A DNA stretch of 64,000 nucleotides from CBDHDJ01 sp965261645 (GCA_965261645.1 CBDHDJ010000003.1:1302001-1366000), one strand, 5' to 3'. Positions 53,372 to 62,554 are shown, counted from the stretch's first letter. Numbers and translations: made by a program. The notes: generated by a model from the letters alone, not told the origin.

Positions 53372-54666
53372 TCCGGACTGATCCAGTGCGGCACGCGGGG
53401 CCGGCCGATGGAGCTTGCCGTGGCCGATTTGGCCGGGCAATCGTTCATCAGTGCCTCAATCCGATCCGCGATGCGCTGCGCCGGTTCCCGCAGTTGCCCG
53501 ATGGTCCAGTCGGCGGCGTAGCCCTCGGTGACGTCGTTGGGCCGGGCGTGGTTGACAAGCCGTTTGGTCAAGGACAGCGGCAGCAGCAGGTCGCGCTCGG
53601 CGACGGTAATGAAACAATTCCGCAGTGCGTGGTACCAGAACTTCGCACCGCCCGCCGTTCCGATTCGCGCATAGAATTGACTGAGGTCAGAGATGTGGCC
53701 TGCTCTGGCTGAGGACGGGAACACCCAGCCGCGAAGATCGCCCGGTAGCGTTTCGCTCTCCCGGTTGCGGCGTTCGAGGATGGCCGCCAGTTGCCGGGTG
53801 ATGGGCAGTTCCAGGGGCTCACCGGTCTTGGTCTCATCGACCCGGAAGACAAGCCCCGCCATGTCCACCCGGTCCCACCGCAGGGACAGCACCTCGTTGA
53901 GGCGCATTCCCGTATAGAGCCCGAACAAGAATGCATCCCGGACCTTCGGCGTCGCCACCACCGCCTCGATGCCCGCCCGCCAGCGTGGCAGCACCTCGGC
54001 GGGTGCGGAGATCTTGCGCCGCTTCGGGCGATGATACTTGCCGCCTCCGGCGCGCCACAGCTCGACCGGGTTGCGCAGGCCCTCGAAATCGACGCATGGC
54101 CGGCGGTATATCGAACCCAGGAGCGATATTCCCCGGTTGGCGCAGGCCCAGCCGTGATCTTCCGTGAGGCGGCCAAAACGATCCTCCACGTCCCGCCGGG
54201 TGATGCTGTCAAGGGGACGCAGTTGCCAGTCGCCGAGATAGCGGGCGAACTGTTCAAGGTACAGTTTTTCGGTGCCCGCCGCCCGGTTGGGATTACCCGC
54301 CATGTAATCGGTGAAGGCCTGCTTGAGAAGAGGCATGCCGCGCACCTCGGCGCGCGCGCCCGCCGGGTCGGCGCCACCGGCGACCTTGCCCAGTGCCTGA
54401 TGGGCGAGACGCCTCGCCTGCTCGGGTGACATCCTGCCAAAGCGGCCAAGAACGACACGCTTGTTGGATGCCTTTCTGCCACCGTTGCCGGTGCGGTAGT
54501 TGACGAAGAAGGATTTGATGCCGGAGGGATGCACCTGGATGCCGAAGCCGGTCAATTTGTCATCCCAGGCGATCCAGGGTTTATCCGCGGGCTCCATCGC
54601 CTCGACAGCGCGTTTGGTCAAGGTCAGCTTGTTCAGCGCGACACGTTTACCGGTATGTTTTGGCAT
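53368..54666 (-). CDS. int: P4-type tyrosine integrase 2
   Basis: This 432-residue recombinase has the same layout as integrase 1 (LTGFGIQVHPSGIKSFFVNY, GLYTGMRLNEVLSLRWDRVD, YHALRNCFITVAERD, TEGYAADW). It is the first gene of the pair and ends in ATGA overlap with integrase 1, so the two are likely co-translated. The region just upstream has repeated CCTGACATCCC. Both integrases keep all catalytic residues. Confidence 0.88.
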   Translation of the reverse strand: MPKHTGKRVALNKLTLTKRAVEAMEPADKPWIAWDDKLTGFGIQVHPSGIKSFFVNYRTGNGGRKASNKRVVLGRFGRMSPEQARRLAHQALGKVAGGADPAGARAEVRGMPLLKQAFTDYMAGNPNRAAGTEKLYLEQFARYLGDWQLRPLDSITRRDVEDRFGRLTEDHGWACANRGISLLGSIYRRPCVDFEGLRNPVELWRAGGGKYHRPKRRKISAPAEVLPRWRAGIEAVVATPKVRDAFLFGLYTGMRLNEVLSLRWDRVDMAGLVFRVDETKTGEPLELPITRQLAAILERRNRESETLPGDLRGWVFPSSARAGHISDLSQFYARIGTAGGAKFWYHALRNCFITVAERDLLLPLSLTKRLVNHARPNDVTEGYAADWTIGQLREPAQRIADRIEALMNDCPAKSATASSIGRPRVPHWISPE

Positions 54667-54851
54667 CCTCCGATTATGGCTAGCACAGGCATATTGTCAA
54701 CACTCTCCCCAACACATGAAAGTAAACCACAGGCGCTTCCTGACATCCCATGACGGTTAAAGAGGCTATAGGCTATTCCATAACACATTGGAAAGTCCCT
54801 ATAATGTCATATTCTGATAACCCCTGACATCCCCTGTCAACGTTTGCAGGT
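54667..54851. promoter_or_regulatory. integrase promoter/att-like region
   Basis: CCTGACATCCC is repeated directly at 54739-54749 and 54823-54833, and AT-rich boxes lie between (TATAATGTCATATT near 54800). The region abuts a truncated DUF2493 gene at 54852, so the recombinases may have joined DNA here. The att assignment is inference. Confidence 0.45.
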
Positions 54852-54917
54852 GAAACCAACAATCTAGTCGACAAGGCCCGTAAGATTGGAATCCCCGTCC
54901 TTCTCGCCGCCGCGTAG
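54852..54917 (+). pseudogene. DUF2493 gene, 3' fragment (copy B)
   Basis: This is 21 codons reading ETNNLVDKARKIGIPVLLAA followed by Ala and a stop, identical or nearly so to the end of the gene at 38322-39239. The rest of copy B is missing at the integrase boundary. Confidence 0.85.
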
Positions 54918-54921
54918 CGGT

Positions 54922-55217
54922 ACCCTTCAGGGTCGGCCTCCGCCATCACACGGCAGAGGTCGGCCCTTTTTTTTAGCCGGTTGGTTAGAGAAACAAACCC
55001 ATGGCGGAGCGCTTCGCGCCACCGCCAACCGTGCGAGCTTACGCTCGCTGGCGGCTCCTCGTTCTTCGAACGATGCATCGCCGCCTATCGGCTCGGCGCT
55101 TTGCGCCATCGCCGTACGCGGGCGCTGAAGCGCCACGCTAGAGACCGGTCATCCCCCTTTGCAATTTCATTATCCGCATCCCGAAAATCGCCACGACGGA
55201 CCGCCGTTCTTCGAACG
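54922..55217. repeat. array of short hairpins (copy B)
   Basis: This is the inverted counterpart of the array at 38023-38317. Stems include ACCCTTCAGGGT (54922-54933), GCGAGCTTACGCTCGC, CGTTCTTCGAACG (also 55205-55217) and GGCGCTTTGCGCC. Order and spacing are kept although the flanking gene has diverged. Confidence 0.75.
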
Positions 55218-55259
55218 GCGCTTCCTTGCTTTGCGAACTCACATGCACCCTCGTTCGGT

Positions 55260-55562
55260 TCAGAACGGATCACTGCCTTCTTCCGACACCATGGACCTGG
55301 CGGCCTCGGCAACCTTCCTTCCCGGCAATACGCCCTTGCCCAGAAACGTCCGCAGACTGCGCTCTGTGATATCGATGCCGCCTGATTTCAGCACCTCATG
55401 CATTTGAGCCACCGTCACGCCCTTGGCCTGTTGCTCGATCAGCCGCTTCCGCAAACGGTCCAGCACATCCGTCAGGCTCAGCTTAGGCGGCTCAAGTTTC
55501 GCCAATTCACCATCTATGGCATCGAAGTCGATATCCGCTTCATTGAAGCGTTTCGCCGGCAT
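55260..55562 (-). CDS. relaxase-associated small protein, intact (copy B)
   Basis: This 100-residue protein begins MPAKRFNEADIDFDAIDGEL and contains LTDVLDRLRKRLIEQQAKGV, then VLKSGGIDITERSLRTFLGK. The second half looks like a winged-helix DNA-binding unit. It occurs three times in the window, each time beside a relaxase gene: intact here, frameshifted at 37676 and truncated at 24893. It may be a mobilisation accessory or regulator. The exact family is not recognised. Confidence 0.75.
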   Translation of the reverse strand: MPAKRFNEADIDFDAIDGELAKLEPPKLSLTDVLDRLRKRLIEQQAKGVTVAQMHEVLKSGGIDITERSLRTFLGKGVLPGRKVAEAARSMVSEEGSDPF

Positions 55563-55964
55563 CGTCCATCGCCCCGCTGTTTACAGAATCCGCGATCAAG
55601 CCCGGATTCTGCCATTGGCCCGACAGCCGGTCAATTCCGCCGTTCGAACGGCCATTTCAAGTGTGCCGCCCCGTTCCAAGGCAGGGCCAAATTCCACTTG
55701 ATCTCCGACGATGCAGTCTATATCCTCTCGCGAAACATCAGATATAGTGTAAGTCTTCTCACACCTCTGCACCCTGGTGCTATATCTCGATAAATAAAAT
55801 GAATGTTGCCCTGATTTGTAGAGATCGCACGGCCATTTCGTTAAGCCCATTTTGAATACAGGAATTCCCAAGGCTGGAATCATGAGAGCTACAACAGTCA
55901 TAATCCAGCTGTACTCCGGTCAGGTTGTATCCCTATCCGGTTACGTCTTTACCGAGCTGGCGTC
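55563..55964. promoter_or_regulatory. relaxase-B upstream region, possible oriT/promoter
   Basis: This 400-base divergent region lies between the small gene and relaxase B. It is AT-richer than its surroundings. It holds CACCNTNTGCACCCTGGTGC-like partial repeats near 55765-55785. A weak frame (55596-55901, minus) has no family support. Confidence 0.4.
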
Positions 55965-58900
55965 ATGGTAGCCACTCTGGCCCAGGCCGCATCGGCCGCA
56001 TATTACCTGGAGAGCCAGCGCTCTTTCCGGCATCCCAACGAGTACTACACGGCAGGTGAGGAACCGGATGGCGTCTGGTTCAATCCGAGGGGCCTGTTCG
56101 GTCTTGCCGACAACGGTAAGGTCGACAGCAGCGACTTCCACCGGCTGTATAACGGCTTCGCACCGAACACCGGAGGCAAGCTCACACAGAACGCGGGCAG
56201 CGAGCGGCGCTCGGCGGGTCTCGACATGACCTTCAGCGCCGACAAGAGCGTCTCGGCCTTGTGGGCTGTCGCCGATCCGGAACTGCGTGCGGAGATCGAG
56301 CAGGCGCATAATGATGCAGCTCGGGTGGCGATGGAGGAGACGGTGCTGCGTCATTGCGCCTATACCCGTATCCGTAACCGGGACGGCGAGATCGAGGTTC
56401 TGCCGGCCGATATATCAGCGGCGATGTTCCAGCATGGCACCAGCCGGGACAACGACCCGCAGCTTCATACCCACTGTGTGATCTTCAATGCCGCCCGGAC
56501 ACATCGGGATGGCAAGTACCGGGCGCTGCATCAACACCCGGTTTATACCTGGATGAAGGCGGCGGGGGCGGTCTACCGCAATAGGTTGGCCTGGAACCTG
56601 CAAGAACGTCTTGGAATCCGCATGGAGCAATATGGGAAGGATGGAGAGTTCACGCGTATTTCAGGCATGCCAGAGGACTTGATCGGACACTGGTCGAAGC
56701 GCCGAGCGGCGATTATCGACGCGGCGCGTGACATGGGCTTTACGGTCGAGGGCAACGCGCCGCGTGCGGCGGCAGCGAATAAGATCACGCGGGCCGGCAA
56801 GTCACCGGATAATGACCCTGAAATTCGTCACCGCCGTTGGCTTAGCGAAGCAGACAGCTTTATCGAATGCGAGGCGCTGATCGCCTCAATATTGGGCAAG
56901 TCGGAAGAGATTACCCAAGAGCAGATTCGAGCGCTGACGACGGTGTTGGAAGACCTGCCGTATCGTCTTACCCGCGAGGAAGCGGTCTTCCGTTTGCCCG
57001 ACATCGTCGAGCGGGTGGGCAATGCCACCGCCGGGTTGCTGAACCATGAGGCGGTAGCAACAAGCATCGAGCGTGTACTGTTAAGCCCGGAGGTCGTGCA
57101 CTTGACCCGCCCGCCCCGTTCGGCCGAGGGCCGGGCCGACATGGATCACACAAGGCTGTATTCGACCCGCCACAACCTGCAGATGGAGATGGAAGTCAGG
57201 GACATGGCAGAAGGCATGGCCGCCGATACGGGACATTCCCTGCCCGCCCAGGCCATCGAGGGCAAGGTATCGGGGCTTCTGGAAGCAGGTTATCCGCTGA
57301 GCGGAGAACAGATCTCGGCGATCCGGTCAGTTACCTCATCCGGCGGTCGGGTCGCCATCATCGAGGGAGCGGCGGGATCCGGCAAGACCACGACGCTGCG
57401 ACCTATCTCCGATCTCTACCGTGAACACGGACAAAGTATCATCGCCACGGCCGTGGCTTGGCGGACAGCAGTGGCGCTGGGCAACGATGTCGATGCTCGG
57501 CCGTTCTGCGTCGACAAGCTGCTGCGCCTCGCCGCACGGGGCGGGATCGAGATCGATGGAAATACCACCATTATCGTCGACGAGGCGGGAATGCTGTCGA
57601 CCCGACAGGCGCATCATATTCTCCAACTCTCAGAACGTCATGGGGCGAAGATCGTATTCGCGGGCGACACACAACAGCAACAGCCGGTGGAAGCGGGACC
57701 GGGGTTGAGATTGATCCGCGATGCGGTTGGTAGTGTCCGGGTGGACCGCATACGGCGTCAGAAGGCGGATCTGGAGGATATCCTGGTTCATGTTCATGGG
57801 GAGACGCCGGAGGCTGCGCGGTTCCGCGCGGAGTTGATGGGAGAGCAGGATCGCAGCCGAATTGTTGCTGAGTACGAGGCGATGGAGGATAAGCCTGCAT
57901 TCACACCGTGGCAGGTGGCGGCATCGGAAGCGTTGCGCGATGGCGACGCGGCATCGGCCATAGCGGCCCACCGCGCGAGGGGCCGGTTCCACATCGGGTA
58001 CGACGAAGAAAAGACGTTGACTGGTCTGGTTGACGACTGGGACCGCTACCGGCGGGCGAACCCCGACAAATCCAGTGTCGTTCTGGCGCGCACACGGGCC
58101 GAGGTGCGGGCGCTATCGCACCTGATGCGGGAACGCCAGTTCGCCGCACAGGCGGACGGGGAACGGCTCGATATGGAGCGGGTGACGGTGATTGTCAGCA
58201 GGGGTACCGAAGACGATCGGGCAACCACGCCACTGGAGATCGTGCGCGGCGACCGATTGCGCATTGGCGCCACCCACTGGGAGAAGCAGCTGTTCAACGG
58301 CACCGTGGTCACGGTCGACGACTTCAAGGTTCAAAGAGGCGAGACCGGTACGGAGCCGAGTGTCCTGATATCGGCGCGCACCGAGGACGGACGAGCCGTC
58401 TCGTTCCATCACGATGAGATCCGCGACTGGTACGGCAATATCCGTCTCGATCACGGTTATGCGCTCACCATCACATCGGCCCAGGGGTTGACCGTGGACC
58501 GGACGTTCCTGCTGGCCGATGCACGGCCGGCACGTGAGACGATCTATCCCGCCGCGACGCGTCATCGCGAAGGGCTCGACATTTACGTCAACCGGGCGCC
58601 GCTTGCTCTTGATATCTCCGATAGAAGGGCCGACAACGACCGGGAAGCGGTGGTGACGGACACCGAGATTCGGGCGTATCTGGCTGAACGCTGGTCACGG
58701 TCGCAGCCCAAAGAGGCCGCGCTCGACTACATGGCCGAGGGCATATGGCAAGACCAGCGGGAGAATGTCCGGGAGGCCAAAAGCCAAGCCTACGGCGAAA
58801 CTCAGGGCGAGGCGGGTGATATCCGCGCCGCAGCCAACGACAACGCGCTGGCCCGCATCGCGCGGGATATCCGGCGCACCGCCTTCGGTTGGCGCCATGC

Positions 58901-60131
58901 CCAGGCGGTCTCCACCTTCGCCGAAGGCCGCAGGCAAGTGCTGGCGGCATATGACGATCTGCGCGAGCGCACCCGCATTGAAGGCGATACCGTGGCGCTT
59001 GGGCCTGCTTACCAGGAGACGCTCACCCGGCATGCGGTGTTGCTGAAACAGGCCGCGGCCTTCCGTGCCCGGCCGGACGACTTCGCTTCCCTGCTGGCAG
59101 AACGCGGCGGTATCGCCCGCAAGGACCTCGACGCCTTCGAGGACCTCCATGCCCGGGCGCGGCGCCACCGGCGCGCGGCCACGATGCGCTATGTGCATCG
59201 GATCAAGCGGGAGGCCGAACAACAGGGAATCGAGCCCGAGAGGCGCCAGGGAGTGCTGCCACTTGAGGGCGGAGCCATAGAAGCGGCCGAACGCGCCGAA
59301 ACAGAGGAGCGGAATACGATTGCGGCGCCAACCGGGGTTCATTCCGGTGAGGCGGTGCCCGTGACGAACGTGGAACCCGCGAAGCCGTACTGGTATGGGC
59401 CCTATATGGCATTGCGCCAGGACTGGAACGCCTTTATCGAAGGCGCCCGGCAAGCCGGTATCATGACGTTCTATGCCAAGGGGTATGCGGACATGATCCC
59501 GCGCATCCAGACCCTCGCAGAAAACCCGGATATCCCGACCGTAACACGGTCACCCATGATCCAGGTTCTGGAAAATCACCAGCGTTATCTCTCGACGCGC
59601 AAACATATCGAGGACTACCTGGACCAGGTGGACCGGCACATTGAGGTACACGACTCCATGGAAGGCTTGGCCGAAGAACTCGACATGAAGGTGGCCGAGA
59701 TTTCCGATTACCCGGACTGGCGACGGGATAACGACCGCCTGACGGCGGCGGGCGAGGCCATCCTCTCGGACATGGGGGCCTATGGTCCCCATCTCGATCA
59801 CATCCTGATCGGCGAGACACGCATGAAATGGGCGCTCTTGAACATGAGCCGCGCCATCCGCCGGGACGACGAGGCCATCAGCGAGGAAGCCATCGCCGCC
59901 GACAAGCTGATTGCCCAGCCGGAAACGCCCGAGGAGCGGGAGCAGATGGCCAAACTGGGGGCTCTCAAGTTCCGCCGGCTTCAGTCGGCTGTGGACGACG
60001 CAGCCACACAAGAGGAGCGCGAGGCGGCGCTTAAGGAATTCGACGACTATGTGGAGCGTCACTCCGATTCGCCCGGCGAAGAGGAGCACGAGGGCCGCTC
60101 AATATCCAGGAGCTGGAGCATCCGCCTGTAA
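55965..60131 (+). CDS. traA: MobF conjugative relaxase/helicase, copy B
   Basis: This 1388-residue relaxase has the same domain order as copy A: Tyr pairs near residues 13 and 27, His motif FQHGTS and QLHTHC, Walker A GAAGSGKTT, TIIVDEAGMLST, FAGDTQQQQPVEAG and LTITSAQGLTVDRTF. The N-terminal 900 residues are very similar to copy A, while the C-terminal tail has diverged and is shorter. It is on the plus strand, inverted relative to copy A. It pairs with the small gene at 55260. Confidence 0.93.
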   Translation: MVATLAQAASAAYYLESQRSFRHPNEYYTAGEEPDGVWFNPRGLFGLADNGKVDSSDFHRLYNGFAPNTGGKLTQNAGSERRSAGLDMTFSADKSVSALWAVADPELRAEIEQAHNDAARVAMEETVLRHCAYTRIRNRDGEIEVLPADISAAMFQHGTSRDNDPQLHTHCVIFNAARTHRDGKYRALHQHPVYTWMKAAGAVYRNRLAWNLQERLGIRMEQYGKDGEFTRISGMPEDLIGHWSKRRAAIIDAARDMGFTVEGNAPRAAAANKITRAGKSPDNDPEIRHRRWLSEADSFIECEALIASILGKSEEITQEQIRALTTVLEDLPYRLTREEAVFRLPDIVERVGNATAGLLNHEAVATSIERVLLSPEVVHLTRPPRSAEGRADMDHTRLYSTRHNLQMEMEVRDMAEGMAADTGHSLPAQAIEGKVSGLLEAGYPLSGEQISAIRSVTSSGGRVAIIEGAAGSGKTTTLRPISDLYREHGQSIIATAVAWRTAVALGNDVDARPFCVDKLLRLAARGGIEIDGNTTIIVDEAGMLSTRQAHHILQLSERHGAKIVFAGDTQQQQPVEAGPGLRLIRDAVGSVRVDRIRRQKADLEDILVHVHGETPEAARFRAELMGEQDRSRIVAEYEAMEDKPAFTPWQVAASEALRDGDAASAIAAHRARGRFHIGYDEEKTLTGLVDDWDRYRRANPDKSSVVLARTRAEVRALSHLMRERQFAAQADGERLDMERVTVIVSRGTEDDRATTPLEIVRGDRLRIGATHWEKQLFNGTVVTVDDFKVQRGETGTEPSVLISARTEDGRAVSFHHDEIRDWYGNIRLDHGYALTITSAQGLTVDRTFLLADARPARETIYPAATRHREGLDIYVNRAPLALDISDRRADNDREAVVTDTEIRAYLAERWSRSQPKEAALDYMAEGIWQDQRENVREAKSQAYGETQGEAGDIRAAANDNALARIARDIRRTAFGWRHAQAVSTFAEGRRQVLAAYDDLRERTRIEGDTVALGPAYQETLTRHAVLLKQAAAFRARPDDFASLLAERGGIARKDLDAFEDLHARARRHRRAATMRYVHRIKREAEQQGIEPERRQGVLPLEGGAIEAAERAETEERNTIAAPTGVHSGEAVPVTNVEPAKPYWYGPYMALRQDWNAFIEGARQAGIMTFYAKGYADMIPRIQTLAENPDIPTVTRSPMIQVLENHQRYLSTRKHIEDYLDQVDRHIEVHDSMEGLAEELDMKVAEISDYPDWRRDNDRLTAAGEAILSDMGAYGPHLDHILIGETRMKWALLNMSRAIRRDDEAISEEAIAADKLIAQPETPEEREQMAKLGALKFRRLQSAVDDAATQEEREAALKEFDDYVERHSDSPGEEEHEGRSISRSWSIRL

Positions 60132-60147
60132 CTGCAACCCGATTGGG

Positions 60148-60220
60148 TGTTGTTCGGCGTAGAATTTTGACCCCTTGGAACCCAAGAACGTCAATGAGTT
60201 ACAACGCCGATCGGCGTCAA
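60148..60220. repeat. solo IS-end-like sequence (copy B)
   Basis: TGTTGTTCGGCGTAGAATTT followed some 60 bases later by CGCCGATCGGCGTC is the same kind of block as at 32750. It lies just after the relaxase B stop. Confidence 0.45.
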
Positions 60221-60243
60221 ACAAGCAGGCCGAACAAGAATCA

Positions 60244-60288
60244 AGGGGAGGGAGGCGTCCATCCCATTTCCTCTATAATCCCTCCCCT
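60244..60288 (+). promoter_or_regulatory. promoter-like element with inverted repeat
   Basis: A TATAAT box sits at 60274-60279, with AGGGGAGGGA (60244-60253) and TCCCTCCCCT (60279-60288) as a perfect 10-bp inverted repeat around it. It lies 35 bases before the CoA-transferase start and may be an operator. Confidence 0.5.
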
Positions 60289-60322
60289 GGCGATCAAGCC
60301 ATCGGGCGCCGCGGGAGGCAAT

Positions 60323-61498
60323 ATGAACAAAAATACCGGGCCGCTTTCCGGCCTCAAAGTTTTGGAGATCGCACAATATGCCGCCGGGCCGTTCGCCGGT
60401 CTACTGCTCGCCGATCTAGGGGCTGACGTCGTCAAGATCGAGCGCCCTGAGGGTGGTGATCTTTTGCGGTCTTGGCCGCCACACTTGGTTAACGATCAGG
60501 GTGATACCTTTAGCGCCAGTTTTTCGGCCCTCAATCGGGGCAAGCGCAGCCTGAGCCTCGACCTCGGTGACCCCAGCGAGTTAGCGACGGTGATCCGTCT
60601 CGTCGAGGCAGCCGATGTTCTCCTCGAGAACTTCCGACCCGGCGTGCTGGCCAAGCTGGGGCTCGGTTACGACGCCCTCAATGCGGTTAACCCCCGGCTT
60701 GTCTACTGCTCCATAACCGGCTACGGCCAGACCGGCCCCTCTGCCAAACGCGGCGCTTTCGATGTCACCATACAAGCCGAGAGCGGTCTCATGAGCGTCA
60801 ATGGCGACGATCCCGGCGAGCCGGTCAAATGCGGCGTCCCGTTCGCCGATTTAGCCACAGCGCTGTATGCCGGCCTCACGATTCTGGCGACTGTCAATCA
60901 AGCCCGCGAGACCGGCCTTGGCGCGCATGTCGATTGTTCGATGTTCGGTTGCATGTTGGGGATTTCGGCGCTCCAGACGAGCGAATATTTCGCTACCGGC
61001 GAAGCGCCAAAACGCCTTGGCTCGCGGCATCCGAAGAATGCCCCCTACCAAGGGTTTCAGGGCAGCGACCAAGGCTTCGTCATCGCAGCCGGCAACGACA
61101 AATTGTGGCACGCCGTTTGCGCCATCGTTGAGCGGGACGATCTGAAGAATGATCCGCGCTTTCAGACCGTCGATCTGCGGGCCGGCAACCAAACCGAACT
61201 CGCCGATATATTGCAGACGGTATTCTCTACCCGAACGGCGGACGACTGGCTCAACGCCTTCAATGCACGAGGCGTCCCCTGCGCGCCGATCAATACCTTT
61301 GCGGAAAGTCTCAACGATTTGCAGACAAAGCACATGAATCTGGTCCGGGAGATGACCCTGCCGAATGGCGTTGAGACCAAAACCGTGCCTTATCCGGTCG
61401 CCATCTCAGGCATCGATCCAATTGTCGCCACCGCGCCGGAGCTAGGCGAACACAACAAACAGGTCATCGAGGAGTGGCTTGGAGTCAGTGACCTTTAG
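60323..61498 (+). CDS. class III CoA transferase (CaiB/BaiF)
   Basis: This 391-residue enzyme would move CoA between carboxylic acids. It has LSGLKVLEIAQYAAGPFAGL, ADLGADVVKIERPEGGD, ALNRGKRSLSLDL, and the catalytic Asp in KRGAFDVTIQAESG. The C-terminal EEWLGVSD end is typical. ATG at 60323 follows GGGAGG; the longer upstream frame has no good start. It converges with the crotonase gene, overlapping by 14 bases. The substrate cannot be told. Confidence 0.93.
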   Translation: MNKNTGPLSGLKVLEIAQYAAGPFAGLLLADLGADVVKIERPEGGDLLRSWPPHLVNDQGDTFSASFSALNRGKRSLSLDLGDPSELATVIRLVEAADVLLENFRPGVLAKLGLGYDALNAVNPRLVYCSITGYGQTGPSAKRGAFDVTIQAESGLMSVNGDDPGEPVKCGVPFADLATALYAGLTILATVNQARETGLGAHVDCSMFGCMLGISALQTSEYFATGEAPKRLGSRHPKNAPYQGFQGSDQGFVIAAGNDKLWHAVCAIVERDDLKNDPRFQTVDLRAGNQTELADILQTVFSTRTADDWLNAFNARGVPCAPINTFAESLNDLQTKHMNLVREMTLPNGVETKTVPYPVAISGIDPIVATAPELGEHNKQVIEEWLGVSDL

Positions 61499-62246
61499 CC
61501 TTGCCCGCCGCCTTCAAGGTCTGCTCGCGATAAGCCCAAACTCGATCCTTGAGGCCGGGCCGGCTGGCTAAGTTAACCAGGTCGGCCATATCCTCGGCCC
61601 GGGTATCGGCCACGGTGATTCGAAACAACGTCTGGCTGGAGCTGATCGGAATCACCTCTGCGGCATGGCCGGCGGCCTCGATAATTTGCGGCCAATCGGC
61701 GGGCTCGGCGAGCTGATTTAGAAAACCTATCTCCGTCGCTTCGTCGGCATCGAAGGTCCGGCATTCGTTCTGAATGTCGCGCGCCGCTTCGCGACCGACG
61801 CAGGCCGCCAATCGCCGGGTTCCAAGGACAACGCCGAAGCCGAGGCCAGGCATGCGAAACTTGGTCCCCGGCGCGGCGATACGTCGGTTGCACGCACAAA
61901 CCAAATCTGCGCCGGCACCGAAAACCCGGCCGTGAGCCAGCGCCAGGGTCGGGAACGGCGCATGAGTGACAGATTGCAACATCATCTCGATTCGGATCAG
62001 CCGATAGACCAGATCGCCGTCGCCGAGGTCATCCAAGTCGGATAAATCAAACCCCGAACAAAAGCTCTTTCCGGCGCCGTCGAGGACGACCAGACGGGTC
62101 CCGTCTCCAGCCGCCACTGCGATCGCCGCGAGCAGGGCCTCGACTAGTTCGAAGTCCAGGGCATTGGCCATTTCCGGTCGGTTAAGGGTCAGGCGCGTGC
62201 AGACCCCGTGTTTGGCGACCAAGAGAATTTCTCCGGCTGTGTTCAT
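61485..62246 (-). CDS. crotonase/enoyl-CoA hydratase-family protein
   Basis: This 253-residue protein has the family oxyanion-hole segments GKSFCSGFDL and HGRVFGAGADLVCACNRRI, and FRMPGLGFGVVLGTRRLAA. The two Glu of true hydratases are absent: one place reads GAGAD and the other MPGLG. It may thus be an isomerase, hydrolase or inactive relative. The start is the third of several tandem ATGs. It converges on the CoA-transferase gene, suggesting a related pathway. Confidence 0.85.
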   Translation of the reverse strand: MNTAGEILLVAKHGVCTRLTLNRPEMANALDFELVEALLAAIAVAAGDGTRLVVLDGAGKSFCSGFDLSDLDDLGDGDLVYRLIRIEMMLQSVTHAPFPTLALAHGRVFGAGADLVCACNRRIAAPGTKFRMPGLGFGVVLGTRRLAACVGREAARDIQNECRTFDADEATEIGFLNQLAEPADWPQIIEAAGHAAEVIPISSSQTLFRITVADTRAEDMADLVNLASRPGLKDRVWAYREQTLKAAGKAKGH

Positions 62247-62291
62247 GGGGCTGTGTTCATGGGACTGTATTCATGAGGCTGTATCTATGCG
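62236..62291 (-). repeat. four 14-bp tandem repeats over the start of the crotonase gene
   Basis: Copies of GGCTGTGTTCATGG (plus strand, with changes) repeat every 14 bases. On the minus strand three give ATG starts (62274, 62260, 62246). The first two open five-codon frames whose TGA stop overlaps the next ATG. Confidence 0.75.
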
Positions 62292-62455
62292 GCGGGGATG
62301 TCGGCAGAGGTAAGTCCTTTCATGCATGGGAGTGGAACAATTCAAATGCACCATCCATATCCAAATTTGGCATCCAAATCGCTTCGGTTGTTACCCTACG
62401 CGTTCCCCAAAGAGATATTTTCTATAACTTGTTCAGGCTAAGAGACTGAAAATAG

Positions 62456-62480
62456 TGGCGCCCCTGGCAGGACTCGAACT
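62456..62480 (-). other. tRNA 3'-end relic, possible att remnant
   Basis: Read on the minus strand, AGTTCGAGTCCTGCC and AGGGGCGCCA form a T-loop, acceptor and CCA end of a tRNA gene. The T-stem partner and the rest of the tRNA are missing. Such 3' ends are common integration sites. Confidence 0.5.
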
Positions 62481-62554
62481 GTCCGTCATCAAAACATTTG
62501 GGACTGTTGAGCCTATTTTCTAACGGACGTTCTGGCTCATCGTGGATTGATGTT

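Noticed and set aside
55596..55901. 101-codon frame on the minus strand before relaxase B
   Set aside because: It has no counterpart before relaxase A and no family signal; the region is better explained as promoter/oriT.
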